DNA from: Impatiens glandulifera | Taxonomy: Eukaryota; Streptophyta; Magnoliopsida; Ericales; Balsaminaceae | Reading direction: 5' to 3' | NCBI RefSeq assembly: GCF_907164915.1 | Contig: NC_061868.1 | Location: forward strand, 24,981,819-25,045,818 | DNA length: 64,000 bases | Part shown: positions 9,617-21,184 of the stretch, piece after piece | How the letters are laid out: each line of letters opens with the position of its first letter | Position numbering within the stretch: the stretch's first letter is position 1 | Notes under the pieces: generated by a model | Told to the model about the DNA's origin: nothing | Seen by the model: only the letters and a program-made list of their open reading frames with translations | Database searches by the model: none | Made by a program: the position numbers and the translations under genes

Positions 9617-10190
9617 GTTCGCTTCTTCAGACTGTTGCTGAAACAAATGTTTCTGCAAGCGCTTCTTCAAACTACTGTTGAAGGAAGGCTGCTGCCAGCG
9701 TTTCTTCAGACTACTACAGAAGCAAAGCTACTGCAAGCGCTTCTTCACACTACTGCTGAATAAATGTAGCTGTCAGCGCTTTTTCAGGCTGTTGCCAGCC
9801 CTTCTTTAGACTGCTGCTGAAGCAAGGCTCCTACTCGCGCTTCTTCAGACTACTGCTGAAGCAAGGCTACTGCTCGCACTTTTTCAGACTACTATTGAAG
9901 CAAGGCTTCTACTAGCGCTTCTTCTGACTACTGCTAAAGCAAGGCTACTTCTCGCGCCTCGTCAGACTACTGTTGAAGCAATGTTGCTGCTCGCGCTTCT
10001 TCAGACTATTGCAGAAGCAAGGTTGTTTCTAGAGCTTTTTCAGATTGTTGCTAAAGCAAGGATGCTACTAACGCTTCTTCAGACTGCTGCTGAAGCAAGA
10101 CTTCTGCTCACGCTTCTTCAGATAGCTGCTAAAGCAAGGCTTCTACTCGCGCTTCATCATACTACTTCTGAAGCAAAGCTACTGCTAGCG
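9617..10190. repeat. 39-bp hairpin-forming tandem array
   Basis: About fifteen units of a 39-base repeat are read by eye, consensus CGCTTCTTCAGACTACTGCTGAAGCAAGGCTACTGCTCG in two parts: CGCTTCTTCAGACTACTGCT then GAAGCAAGGCTACTGCTCG. Each unit can fold through CTTCAG/CTGAAG. Open frames across it arise only because 39 is a multiple of three. Confidence 0.85.
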
Positions 10191-10278
10191 TGATGATGCC
10201 AACTATATTATTGGCAACCCTGTTGCCAATCCTCTTCAGCGCTATTGATGTCAACTATGCTGCCAGCGCCTCTTGAGT

Positions 10279-11462
10279 TGTTCCTATGTAATTAAGTGAT
10301 AGATAAAATTTGACCGGTCAATAAGAACTTAACAAAACAAACTCATTGTGCAGGAACGGTCAAGAACTACAACCGGTCAAGAAATCAAGTTGGATAGAAG
10401 AAGCAAAATTCAAAACCTGAAGCTATCCGGTTGAACTAAACAACCTGTAAACATAATCAGTTAAAGTGAAGTATACAATCCAACAAGAAGACTATTTAGA
10501 GAAAGAAATCAAGAATATTAAATTGAGAACGGTGTACAAATTGGTGCAAACAAATACTTTGAGTATATGCAGAAGATTACATCAAAGGATTAGACTGTGA
10601 CATTGCTATATTCATACAAGTCTGATGATACGCTGTAGGCTGCAAAAGATTGCCTGAAGAAAAGTTACCATTTTAGTATAAGTCAAAGGAGCAACTTCCC
10701 AGGTGCAGACAACTGTCCAACCAACAGTTGCTATAATCAAGCAAAGACAAATGAAGCCGGTCTGATTCATGCCTTAAGCGCAGTTAGTGCTATACTAATT
10801 ATCTGCTCAACCAATCAGATTCAAGGATTGCCCTGAAGGTATCCGTTGAAGAAATGTGACCGTTGACACATTTCATCTATAAAAGGAGAAGCTGAAGAAG
10901 CAAGAAGACACAAGCATAGAGAAAACAAGCTACGAAGTTAAAAAGTGATCAAAAGCCCTTATCTCTATAAAAGATTCAAAGCTTAAGTGTGCATTTGTGA
11001 AGTGTATTACAATTTTTGTGAGAATTGTAAGAGAGATTATCGAGCAGTAAATAAGACTTGATCGTGTATTGTGTGTGAGTATTCCTTAGTGAATATCCTT
11101 CTCGTTGTTTGAGAAGAAGGGGTAACGTAGGAGTTTTATCTCCGAACATCTATAAAAACATGTCTCGTGCTTTACTTCCTGCCGGCTTCATATCCGAACC
11201 GACTCATATCATTCTAACCGCCTCACTAATCTTCAAATTGACATTCTCCTAAATCTCATCTATATCCATCCTGTGTGTGTGTGTTGCTTCAATCTGAAAC
11301 AAACCACTTCCGCACTTGAACTCGGTTCAAAGGTTTGTGACAACTTGTGTAATATTTAAACCGGTGTTAATTCTTAACCGGATTAGCGCCAACCGTTGAG
11401 TGTTGTCAGAAATTATCCTTTAGCCGGACCCCGGTCCACTATTGGCGATCTAGATCCTAACA
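10279..11462 (+). mobile_element. Solo LTR of the E1 family
   Basis: It starts TGTTCCTATGTAATTAAG and ends GATCTAGATCCTAACA (about 1184 bases). It shares with the E1 LTR the GTGCAGGAAC motif near the start, a TATA-like CTATAAAAGGAG (10869-10880), the GAGAAGAAGGGGTAACGTAGGAG leader block (11110-11133, 23 bases, given as landmark positions) and the CTTGAACTCGGTTCAA hairpin near 11317. No internal region is attached on either side. The flanking bases TGAGT and TTAAC do not form a recognisable TSD, so the insertion is old or was rearranged. Confidence 0.75.
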
Positions 11463-11637
11463 TTAACATTGACAGAACATAGTTTTATTCACTTATTATT
11501 AACGCATCATAAAAACTATGTCGTATTGTTAAACGGTAACTTTATTATCCTAAGTTTATTTTAATCAATTAATGCATTTTTCTTAGATCAACTTAATTAA
11601 TTATTTCCCTTTTTCTTTTATTTAACTTAATCTAACA

Positions 11638-11998
11638 GATATACTTAGAATTATACGCTTTATTAATATACAAACTTAAATAGATAAATTGTCATATTTA
11701 TTTTTAAAGAAAAAAGTTCATGCCAAAATAAGAAGGGTTAAAGTGATGATTATTTCGATGATGTGAAGGAATTTGCCTAGAGTTTTTTACAATGCAAAAC
11801 ACAAGCCTAGTGAAGCCAATCAAAATGGAAAGTTTTAATGGTGTTTGCTTGTCAATTTCATTTAATCAACAGCTTGATATGTCTTCTATTCAACCTATGT
11901 CTGAACAATAATGATTGACTTGATTTTCTTGAAAATTGAACAACTTTTTTTTTGTCACGGTTCAAACCAAGGAATTTAAAACACATGTACAATCACTA
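11638..11998. other. Non-coding segment duplicated at 34084-34355
   Basis: No gene is seen. 11640-11830 resembles 34084-34355 in order and orientation (AGAATTATAC, AAATAGATAAATTGT, AAATAAGAAGGGT, GATGTGAAGGAAT, AAACACAAG). The second copy has extra sequence in the middle. The 34-kb copy lies just upstream of the intact LRR gene, so this may be a remnant of a duplicated gene neighbourhood. Confidence 0.5.
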
Positions 11999-12282
11999 TG
12001 TTGGTTCTAATTATCGGATCTTTTAAGAATAGTTATAAAGAAAGAAAACGTTGAAAAAATAAGGAAGGACAAAATATTTGTTAAAGAGGAAAAGTCTGAA
12101 GAGTTTTAAGTGTTGTATATAAACTTTTACAAACAACCCTTATAAAGGAATAATTAGCCTAGAAATCTTAAATTACTTATACATACAGGTACACGTCCAT
12201 TAATAATTAAATAAGCCCTAATTTCATAAAAGAAAAAAAGGTCAACAACTTTCAATTTGTTGACAATCAATGCTAAGACTCA
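11999..12282 (-). repeat. 3' LTR of copia element A
   Basis: A short LTR (about 284 bases) read on the minus strand from TGAGTCTTAGCATTGATTG to ATTAGAACCAACA, preceded on that strand by the purine tract TTTAAGGGGGAGATTT. It is the reverse complement of the LTR at 16094-16382, apart from scattered differences. It contains a minus-strand TATA-like TTATATACAACAC region, 12113-12125. Confidence 0.75.
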
Positions 12283-12559
12283 AAATCTCCCCCTTAAACT
12301 TGATTTAGTTTGAGATTCATCACGTTGAGAAGCTCTCGCATCTCCTTATAAAGTGGAAAGGGAATAATTAGCCTAGAAACCTTAAATTACTTATACATAC
12401 AGGTACACGTCCATTAATAATTAAATAAGCCCTAATTTCATAAAAGAAAAAAAGGTCAACAACTTTCAATTTGTTGACAATCAATGCTAAGACTCAAAAT
12501 CTCCCCCGTAAACTTGATTTAGTTTGAGATTCATCACGTTGAGAAGCTCTCGCATCTCC
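12147..12559. repeat. Tandem 199-bp duplication of LTR/RNase H junction
   Basis: 12147-12345 and 12361-12559 are almost identical and span part of the LTR, the PPT and the last codons of RNase H. A 15-base linker separates them. The duplication leaves two PPTs in the same orientation. Confidence 0.85.
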
Positions 12560-14320
12560 GCGAATTTGACTATTGCTAGAACCTTGGTGAGAATGTATGC
12601 ACATTTCTCTCTAGTGCTTACGAACTCTACGACGATATGTCGGTTCTCTACGACGACGTCCATAAACTCTAAGTTTTTCAATAATGCTATTGCAGACTTA
12701 TTGTCAACATAGTGGGTTACCGGCCTCGACTCGCATCCGAGTACCTCACTCAATAAGTTTTTCATCCAAAGTCCATGACACGACATTGTAGTAGCTTTCA
12801 TAAACTCTGCCTTACATTAAAGATAAAACAACATTTTGCTGCTTCTGAGATTGCTAGGTGGTCAGATTCCCGTTAAGATAAAACATCATCCCTATAGTGC
12901 TTTTTTTGTCGTTTGTGTCACCATCTAAGTCAATATCATTAAAACTAACGAGCTCTTCAACTTCTTCTCCTTTTCTTAATTGAATCCCATAGCTCATAGA
13001 TCCCTTCACGTAACAAAAAATGTGTGTTACTTCCTGTTGGTGTAGAGTGGTAGGCTTCTCCATGTATCGACTCACTTTGTCAACTACATAAGTGATATCG
13101 GGTCGAGTGTGCGTCAAGTACCTGAGACACCCAATGATACACCTATACTCCTTCAGATCCACTAAGATTCCTTCCACATCCTTTTTTAGTTGAAAATTTT
13201 CTTCCATCTGATATTTGCTTGAGTTGCAATCTACAATTGCAAACTGTTTTAACACCTTCTTTGTATAAAATATCTGCTTCACCTTGATTCTATCTTTCTT
13301 CTGGTCCACCTCGATTCCAATATAGTACGAGAGTAGCCCGAGATCAATCATATTGAACTCCTTCATCAACTATATTTCGAACTCCTCAACACCCTTGATA
13401 TTTGATCCTATCACGATTAAGTCGTCGAAGTATACGCCAACAATGAGTACTTCTTTTCCATGGTTTCTCGTGTACACAGCCTGTACTTGAGAACATTTTA
13501 CGAATCCAAGACTCCTCATTCTATTGTTGAGGTAAGTGTTCCATGCCCTTGGTACTTGACATAGTTCGTAGAGAGCCTTGTATAAATTGTACACCATGTG
13601 GTCTTTATTTTTTATGAAGCCTTCAAGTTGAGAAATGCGGAATTCTTCTTCGATGTCACCATTGAAAAATGTTGATTTGACATCCAAGTGGTGGATCACC
13701 CACCCACGGGGAGATGCGATGACAAGAATTATCCTGACTGCATTAAGTTTCACCACCGGTACAAAGATCTCCTCAAAGTTAATCCCTTTCTCCTTCACAT
13801 TGTCTTTCTCTACCAATCTTGCTTTGTACTTGAGGATATTGCCTTCACTGTCTCTTTTCAATTTGAAAACCTACAATAATCCGATGATTTTGTGACCGGG
13901 TGGTAATTCGGTGAGCTCACATGTCTCGTTCTTCCCGATGGACTCGAGCTCTCTCTTCATAGCCTCATATCATTGTCTTTGGGTTCCACCTCGTGATTTG
14001 TTGATGGATCGTGAGTGGTGAGCAAAATGCATCATGATCCATCTCTACTAGTGGTACATCCGCATAGATGTCTCTTAGGAATCCGAACTGCACGAAATAT
14101 CTGAATGAGCTTGTTGTTGTCGTTGCACCACTCCCACTCCTTCTCCTGGAACACGACATCTCTTTTTTCTCACGATATTCCAACAAGATGGATCAAGAAT
14201 CCTATGCGCCTTGCTTCTGTCTTCGAACTTCACATTTCTTGTGATATTCTCGTCGAGCTTATTGAACTTCTCTCGTTGGCTCGTCATATGGTTGTTTACT
14301 CCATTGTCAAGGTACCACAC
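12487..14320 (-). pseudogene. Copia A pol with integrase core deleted
   Basis: Reading the minus strand from 14320 down: the protease-end / GAG-pre-integrase motif MWYLDNGVNNHMTS, then within about 40 codons sequence typical of the integrase C-terminus (SKAHRILDP...NIVRK), then reverse transcriptase (13861-12854: HHLDVKSTFFNGD, ALYELCQVPRAWNT, GVYFDDLIVIGSN in place of the usual YVDD) and RNase H (12801-12487: VDNKSAIALLKN, SFNDIDLDGD). The whole zinc-binding and catalytic integrase core is missing, so this copy could not integrate by itself. There are further stops and frameshifts. The RT resembles the Ale/Retrofit side of copia; that placement is a guess. Confidence 0.85.
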
Positions 14321-14342
14321 GTCGTTGTCATTATACTCATCT

Positions 14343-14775
14343 TCACTTGCGAGGAGAATTTTTCATGACTTTCTCTTTATTGAGAAACATCACCTCTGGT
14401 TCCTCCTTGCATGGTTCTTGCACAAACTCTTCATGGTTTGTCTCCTCATGTTCGGACAAAGTATTCGTCACTCTCTCAACAAACATTAGTGTTGGCTCCT
14501 CGTCATAGAAGTTAGTGAGGTTTGCCTCATCGTCTTCGGGAAAGAAATTAGTCACTATCTCATCAAATATTAATGTTGTCTCTTCGTCATAAAAGCTATT
14601 GAGGTTTGCCTCATACGTTGGTCTTTTTGTTAGGGAACTCGGACGCATAGTGACCGAACTTTTGACGAGTGTAATACTTCACTATGCTCTTGTCTTCGCG
14701 GGGCTTCGTGTCTTCTTTTCGAGGTGAGCTTTCTCCACGACCTCGACCTCAACATCACCCTTTTCCATGACCTCG
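14343..14775 (-). pseudogene. Copia A gag C-terminus with ruined zinc knuckle
   Basis: On the minus strand, a Gly/Arg-rich stretch and KSIVKYYTRQKFGHYASEF (near 14690-14640) occupy the position of a CX2CX4HX4C zinc knuckle. The His is kept, but the three Cys positions read Tyr, Arg and Phe. It is followed by an acidic repeat region (14648-14343) with near-duplicate units of the kind EANLNSFYDEETTLIF and EANLTNFYDEEPTLMF. The N-terminal half of gag is absent at 14775, where unrelated AT-rich sequence begins. Confidence 0.7.
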
Positions 14776-16093
14776 GTTGTATTTAAATCATATACAAATT
14801 AAAGGTGTAAAACAATAAAATTTTAACATTGGCCAAAATTTTAAAATATAGACTGTCGTTCTAACGAAAGCTATTTTTTGAGTATAATCAAGCCCGAACC
14901 GAAACAGAATCTCTAAAATGCGTTTAATTATGCAAAACATTTTCCTAATTTTATAAAACTTAGGTAGCGACTCTATAATCTTAAAGATCAATTCCCGATT
15001 TATTTAAAATATCCAAAAATATTTTTTAAAACAAATCTGGGAATAAAAAATACTATTGAAATTTTAATGATAGAGAGTCGAGAGATTTTTAGGCGTTACA
15101 ATATTGATCCTAGAAATGGATAGAGATTCACATTGATAAGTAGACTTGAAAACAGAAAACATAAATATCTTTCACTTTTGTAGTGTGACATTTCAGCATT
15201 GCACTTTTAAAAAGTTTGTGATAGTCAAAATCTTGAGGGTTCAGAAGCAAGAACTGCTCAAGAATGTGACATTCTAAATAAAAAAAAAAATATGTTGCTA
15301 AAGTGTTTTTATATTAGATCAAGAATACATTATAGTTGTTAAAATGATTTGAAAGTTATGATAATAATTTTGAAATAGTGAAAATGGTGGAACTATTTTT
15401 ATCACTTTGATTCTGTACTAACTTATTTGATATTATCTATGCCTCTAGTGTTTATATCGATGATGAGTCATCACAAGATATCTAATTCTCGGTGGATGGT
15501 TATGAGTTAGTGAAAAAAATTTAATTCGGTTATTAGAATAATGTCGTCTTGATCATTGTCTCCAGAAATATATATATATATATGGGCTCGGGTGGGCTGA
15601 AACCCATCCCAAAAAGAAAAAAAATCAGTAAAAATGTGACATTTCCCTATTTATTATTTGATTATTAAAAAATAGTCAAACTTATATTTATTCATTCGTT
15701 TCATTCAAAGTTTTATTGTTATTTTTTTTAAACTCATCCCAACTCAGATTTTTGGATCCATCCATATATATATATTATAAAGTGAAGGAGTATTATATAT
15801 ATATATAATACAATATAAAATGAAGGAAGAGCAGCCTAGATAAAGAATTAGTAGATGAGCTACTTTAGAAAGCATGTAGCTTAAAGCGAAACAAACTCGC
15901 ATACCTACTATTCATAATACTCAAACGAAACAAGCCCTCTAAATTTTGTTTTGAAATTAATATAGATATTAGTCATAGATATAAGGGTTTTTGAACTAAA
16001 GAATGACGTTTAATGACATAAGATTTTTTGAAATGAATTAAACCTTGTATGTTGTGGATTTATGTTTTGTATCAATAAATAATATGCAGTGTG
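14776..16093. other. AT-rich non-coding segment with gypsy-LTR-like piece
   Basis: 14880-15100 resembles the end region of the long LTRs at 20170-20310 and 23040-23100 (GCGACTCT, CAATTCCCG-ATTTATTTAAAATAT), suggesting a diverged fragment of that family. 15567-15583 and 15765-15810 hold TA microsatellites. They flank about 180 bases of unassigned sequence beginning GGGCTCGGGTGGGCTGAAAC. I see no gene. Confidence 0.4.
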
Positions 16094-16382
16094 TGAGTCT
16101 AAGCATTGATTGTCAACAAATTGAAAGATATTTGGAATTTATTGTCTTTTATGCAATTAGGGTTTATTTAATAATTAATGGGATTGAGCCTGTATGTAAA
16201 AGTAATTTATGGTTTCTATGCTAATTATTCATTAGTAAGGGTAATTTTTATAAAGGAATATATACAACACTTAAGACTCTTACGACTTTTCCTCTTTAAC
16301 AAATATTATTGTCCTTCCTAGTTTTTTCAATGATTTTTTCTTCATAACTGTTTTTTAAAAGATTCAATAATTAGAACAAACA
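16094..16382 (+). repeat. 5' LTR of copia A family, plus orientation
   Basis: It starts TGAGTCTAAGCATTGATTG and ends AATTAGAACAAACA. It matches the reverse complement of 11999-12282. A primer-binding site related to the initiator-Met type (TTAGTATCGAACC, 16384-16396) follows directly. Confidence 0.75.
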
Positions 16383-16409
16383 TTTAGTATCGAACCCTAT
16401 CTGAAGAAC

Positions 16410-16625
16410 ATGTCGTCAAAATCAATAAGAAATGCATTGTCAATGAAGGTCGGAAGAGAAGGGGATGTGACACTCTCATATCTGTTACTCACAAAGAGTA
16501 ACTACTCAGTGTGGGCATTGAAGATGCGGGTAAACTTACAAGCACAAGGAGTGTGTAAATCGTGATGTTCGACAAGGTCGACGAACGAAAGGATATAATG
16601 GTCCTAAAAATAGTTTTTGAAGATT
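16410..16625 (+). pseudogene. Copia A gag N-terminal fragment
   Basis: The ATG at 16410 opens MSSKSIRNALSMKVGREGD, with the typical gag motif NYSVWALKMRVNLQAQGV near residues 35-52. A stop follows at once, but the family sequence (VMFDKVDERKD) continues in another frame to about 16625, where it ends in unrelated AT-rich DNA. It lies head to head with the minus-strand copy at 11999-14775, so either one element was partly inverted or two truncated copies lie close together. Confidence 0.7.
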
Positions 16626-17347
16626 GAATCAAAATCCAAAAAAAATTCAAAAACTCGGTTTGGTCAAACATAATATTTGTTATACATGATTATCAATTAT
16701 ATTTTTATTTAAAAGGCTATTAACAATTGATTTTTAATTCCTTTTAAATTCATCTCTACACCAAAATTATACAAAAAAAAAATTTGGAATCATAATAACA
16801 ATTATGATAATATTTTATTTTTTTGGAATTTTGGGGTATTTTATTGAATTGGTTTAAGTTATTAATTAATCATATATCATGAATAAATCATAGTTAAATA
16901 TTTTTAACTCATTCTTTGGTCTAATTTGGTTAAAATAGATACAATATTTTATCCTCAAAATTATTTTTGAAATTTTAAATAATTTTCATAATTAGGGTTT
17001 GATTATTACAATAATTAACCCTTAATTAAATTTTAATTACTTCTTTAAATTATTTTGAATATGAAAATCCAAAATATTATTATAATATTATTAAAAATAA
17101 TAATATTATTTGAAAATAGGGTAAGTCAAATTTTCATGTTTACAACTTCAAACTTTTAGTTTCATTCTACACTTTTTTCTCAATCTTTTGAGTGCTGCAT
17201 TTCTGTATTTCTACTTTCTCAAAGATTTGTTTCTTTTCTATTTCACATATCGTTACTTGCTTGAATCGATTTCCATGAATCATGCACTTTTTTTTCTTTA
17301 TTCCTATTCTTTCTCTCCATCTTAGCTGGAAAACTGGATAATAAATG
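16626..17347. other. AT-rich segment without a recognisable gene
   Basis: Mostly A/T runs and TAATATTAT-like repeats, with a C/T-rich patch at 17165-17300. I see no ORF or repeat boundary that I can support. Confidence 0.4.
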
Positions 17348-20300
17348 TGTAAACACTAAAAATCTACACACTAATTTATAAAATTAAAATAATTATTTTG
17401 ATTTATTTTTGATTGAATAAAATCAAAATAATTAACTCCTTGTCGAAAATTCAATTAAAACTATTAATAAGACTAATTATTAATAATCAAAAGCCTAATT
17501 AATTAAGAAAATGGGCAAAATAAAAAATAATAAAATTATTTGGGATAAATATTATACTCATTTTATCTTAAAATAATTTTAAAAAAAATCAAGGGATTAA
17601 AATAAATAATTAAGGATGAAATGAGATACCCATTTCATTCCCCCAAAATTATTTATTTAACCATAAAATATGCACACACAAAAATTGGAAAAATATTTCT
17701 CATATTGATTTTAATATTTTTTATATTTAAAAAGATCAAAATTAAAGAAAAAATGGTGAAAGAAAAATCAATTTCAAATAAACCCTTAATTTTTTTTAAA
17801 TAAAAACAAATCTATAATTGGGAGTAGTCGAAATTCAGATTTATTTCTACAACCGGAACCGCGCCCATCGAATGGACGTTGGAATCTCATCCAACGCCCA
17901 AGAAGCGCACGCGTAACTCGCTATAGCCGAGGAAGTGCGCGCCTGCATCGCAACGGATCCAATAACGTAGACGTTAGTATCGTCAATTAAAATTCAACGG
18001 AACTCCTGCGTTCTAACCAAACACCCCGTGAATGCCAAATGTGCACGAAACAATGTTGTTTCGACTAACACCTTTGTCTTCATTGCGATCCCCGGAGGGA
18101 TAAACATAAAGTCCCATCTTTGATTTTTCAAACATGGAACTTTCTCTAAAATCAATCTGTACGGGTTATTCAAAAGCCGAAATGATCACCCTACTTCAAT
18201 GGTCATTTATGTTACTTCTATAGGGATGATTCATCTCTATTTCATAAGTTGGCTTAAGAACAACAAACGCGATTAATTGCTTTTGGCTAATTCGATCCAC
18301 TTGAAGCCTTCACCGACTCAGGAATGCTATACATATCTCCCCTAAATCATTCTGATGGCAAGAGTTAACTTCTCAAGCCCAGAATCAAAAGAAATTGAAA
18401 ATCCGCCATTGAAGCTCAAAGCTTCAGATTTTTTGAATTTTCTATTTAAAGCTCTAAAGCTTGGATCTAGGCATCCCAAAAGCTTCCATAAGGTCTAAGG
18501 AGTGTTCTCCAATCCTTTGTAAGCTTTCAATTATCCTTTAATTCATCCTTCTAGTTTGAAATTAAAATTTTTATATTTCATATTCATAAGCTTGTATGAT
18601 GTCTACTTATTGAGTTTGATGATTGGAAATCCATCTTATGACCAGTTACGAGCTTTTTGTGAAAAACCCAATTTTGAATTTCAAAATAAAAAAGTGGGTT
18701 GATGTTCTTAGGCTAATTCTCTTGAATCACAACCCAAAAAATTCCCAACATGATTGTAATGATGTTGGGAAACTGTTTGAATCATGTTTGATCCATCCCA
18801 ATCATGTTTGATCAAAATTAACTTTTTCAAAATAAATGAAAATTTTGAGCTCTTGATTTGGTCAAAACAATTAGATGGTATTATTGTTTTGGTACCAATA
18901 AAGTATATGAGATATAAAAAGTTATTGAATAGTTCATTTCTCTTCAAAATGGTTTTAAAACCAAAAATTCAATCTTTTTATCACAAACTATTTTGAACAA
19001 TTTGATTATCATCCAGGTTGATTGATACTTTGAGATGATAATCAACATGTTTCTGAGAGATCTGTGAAGCTACTCAAGCTCTTGGATCATAGAATCCATG
19101 TTTAAATCAAAATTACAAAATCTGCAACTTTTGTATTCTAGAGGACCGAGAGGTCTTACCTATGACCGAGAGGTCTGATTGATAACCATCACTCCAGATA
19201 GAAACCTAGGTATGAGAAATACAAACACATGACCAAAAGGTCCGACCGAGAAATTCGATAGGACCAACATGTCTGACCGATGTTCTTGAACCAATATCGA
19301 GTGGTCCGACTGAGGATTTTTACACCTGATCGAGAATTCAAACCTAGGACCGAGGACTCTCAAACCCAAGACTGACAACCTTCACCTAGGACTGAGATGT
19401 CCGACCGAGAGGTTAAACCTATGACCGAGGAATCTCAAACTCGACAAAAAATTCCTAAACCTAGGACCGATGAGGCCTAACACTAACCCAGGACTAGTGG
19501 GTTTATACACCCTAGCCGATGAACTTAATCAAGGAACGACAGTCCTTAGTACCTCAACCGAAGGACTTTGGCACTCCGACCAAAGATCTGCAACCTCGAC
19601 CCAAACCGAGGGTTTTTAGACCCTAATCGATAAAAATAACCCAAGGCCCAAGACTCCGATCCTAAGGCATGTTTGGTTGAACTTTTCCAAACCCAAAATT
19701 ATTTTTGGAATTTTGGAATCCAAAACTACTTTTTAAAAACCCCAAGTGATTAGAAAATGATTTCAAACTACTTTTAGGATATTTCCACAAAATATATTTT
19801 GACTAAGGCTTGTTAGTTGTTTATTTGTAAAGTCTAACACCATTAAAATGACTAATGTTCTTAATGTATACTTCTCCCTAGTTATCATCAGCAATATGTA
19901 CCAACATTTAAATATTGTTGTTTCAATATTTTATATAACGTTAAAACCTAGAAGCTTGACTAGGACCGGGAGAATAATCGGTTAAAACATAAATTTGATA
20001 CAAACGATTTTTAAAATCCAACTTTATAAGTAGTGACCATTTTTAAAACGGGTAAAGAAGATAAAGAGTGAAATCCCTTTCCTGAGTATTTCCAAACTAC
20101 TGACTAAAAGAAACACTAGCCAATACGTTTGTACATGTGTGACATTTTTATTGATTTTTAAAAATTAATTGGCGACTCTGTTTCAAAATAAATAATCTTT
20201 TAAATTCATTATGTTTAATTAATTTAAACAACGGATTTCTAAAAAATCAAATTGTAATTTGATTATCACAATTCCCCGGATTATTTAAAATGGAACCCCA

Positions 20301-20470
20301 AATTAATTATTTTTAATTAATTTCAAAATTTTATCAGGAATCATTTAAAAATGTTTTAAAAATCATGTTTTATTAGAAAAAGAAAATCCTGACATGCAAA
20401 CTAAGGTTAAAATTCTCGAACCTCGAGCTTTTTACGGAAACTAAAATAAAGGGTTTTTCTGGGGGTTATA
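17348..20470 (+). repeat. Long gypsy-like LTR, copy A
   Basis: It begins TGTAAACACTAAAAATCTAC and ends GGGGGTTATA. The related copy B (21185-23240) has matching order: CTTGGATCTA-GCATCC (18469 / 21320), TTGTAATGATGTTGGGAAAC (18753 / 21650), a CCGAGAGGTC array, TTTGGTT..CTTTT-CAAA-CCCAAAATTATTTTT (19672 / 22449) and the GGCGACTCTG-like tail (20171). Copy A holds an extra, more GC-rich block (17840-18350). No coding capacity is seen. The length and the GGCGACTCTG motif suggest a Tat/Ogre-like gypsy LTR; this is tentative. I cannot see a TSD. Confidence 0.55.
19140..19680. repeat. Degenerate GACCGAGAGGTC array in LTR copy A
   Basis: GACCGAGAGGTC, CTAGGACCGAG and related 10-12-base modules recur about twenty times at irregular spacing of roughly 15-40 bases. 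The matching array in copy B is at 22010-22440. Confidence 0.7.
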
Positions 20471-20689
20471 GCTTTTTAGAAACTCTACTAGGGATTAAAT
20501 GTTTAACTCAAAAACATAAATTTGGATTTTAAAATGTTTGTACATATTTCTATAAATATTTAGTACAAACACTATGGTTATGGACCCTTAATAAAGGGTT
20601 TGTTGTATAGTATCTTTCATGAGTATATTTCTCGTATGTGTGTTGTAAAGATCAATGATTGATTGACACCAGTTGAGGCCATTGAGGAG
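20471..20689. other. Short non-coding stretch before the LINE
   Basis: AT-rich sequence between LTR copy A and the first LINE-like codons. Nothing is recognisable in it. Confidence 0.3.
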
Positions 20690-21184
20690 GTGTTGTTAGT
20701 TTGATGATCTTTCATCAGATTGTGCAAAGAACGGTTAGTCTTGAGAAAATCAAGGACTTGATCAAAATAATTAATACTGATGAGGTGAACCATATGTTGT
20801 TTGCTATAAAATGAGATGAGTGTCTGGGGACTGATGGGTTTAATGTTCCTTTCTTAAAAAAAAACTGGTTTATTGTTGGTTAAGATGTGAATGATGGAGT
20901 GCTAGAATTCTTTATGAATTGGAGGATGCTAAAGTAGTGGATGTAATTGTCCTGAATTTTATACCCAAGAATTTCAAACCCGAAAGAATCTATGATTTCA
21001 TCCAATATCATGTTGTAATATTATAATATTATCTACAAAATTATTTCTCATCGTTTTAAAAGAGTCAGTTCTAAACTCGTGGGTGTTGGACAATCAATAT
21101 TTATATTGGATTGCTCTATTTCTCATAACATTCTCCTTATGCGGAATTTGTTAAAAGGTTATTGTAGGTGTTCTATTTCATCAC

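Larger units (their letters stand above)
9493..11637 (-). repeat. O-type LTR remnant, interrupted twice
   Basis: 9493-10278 and 11463-11637 match parts of the two LTRs of element O (36169-37130 and 47764-59193). Shared landmarks are the TTTTATATT...CGAATCTCATTTG...GACACGTG region (compare 36731-36779) and the terminal TTTTAATCAAT...TAACTTAATCTAACA (compare 59095-59193). E1 truncates it on the left, with the rest beyond the window, and a solo LTR splits it at 10279-11462. It carries a 39-bp array absent from the other O-type LTRs here. Confidence 0.7.

Noticed and set aside
9981..10193. A 70-codon open frame of Leu/Ala-rich sequence
   Set aside because: It is a by-product of the 39-base tandem array, whose period is a multiple of three; there is no start context or homology.
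15555..15810. A MITE between two TA microsatellites
   Set aside because: No convincing inverted ends or target duplication beyond the TA runs themselves.
16094..16625. 5' end of the same copia A copy as 11999-14775
   Set aside because: The orientation is opposite, so this would need an inversion for which I see no break-point evidence; kept as a separate fragment.
18623..18996. Overlapping short ORFs in the long LTR
   Set aside because: They match no protein family, differ between LTR copies A and B, and lie in AT-rich repeat sequence.
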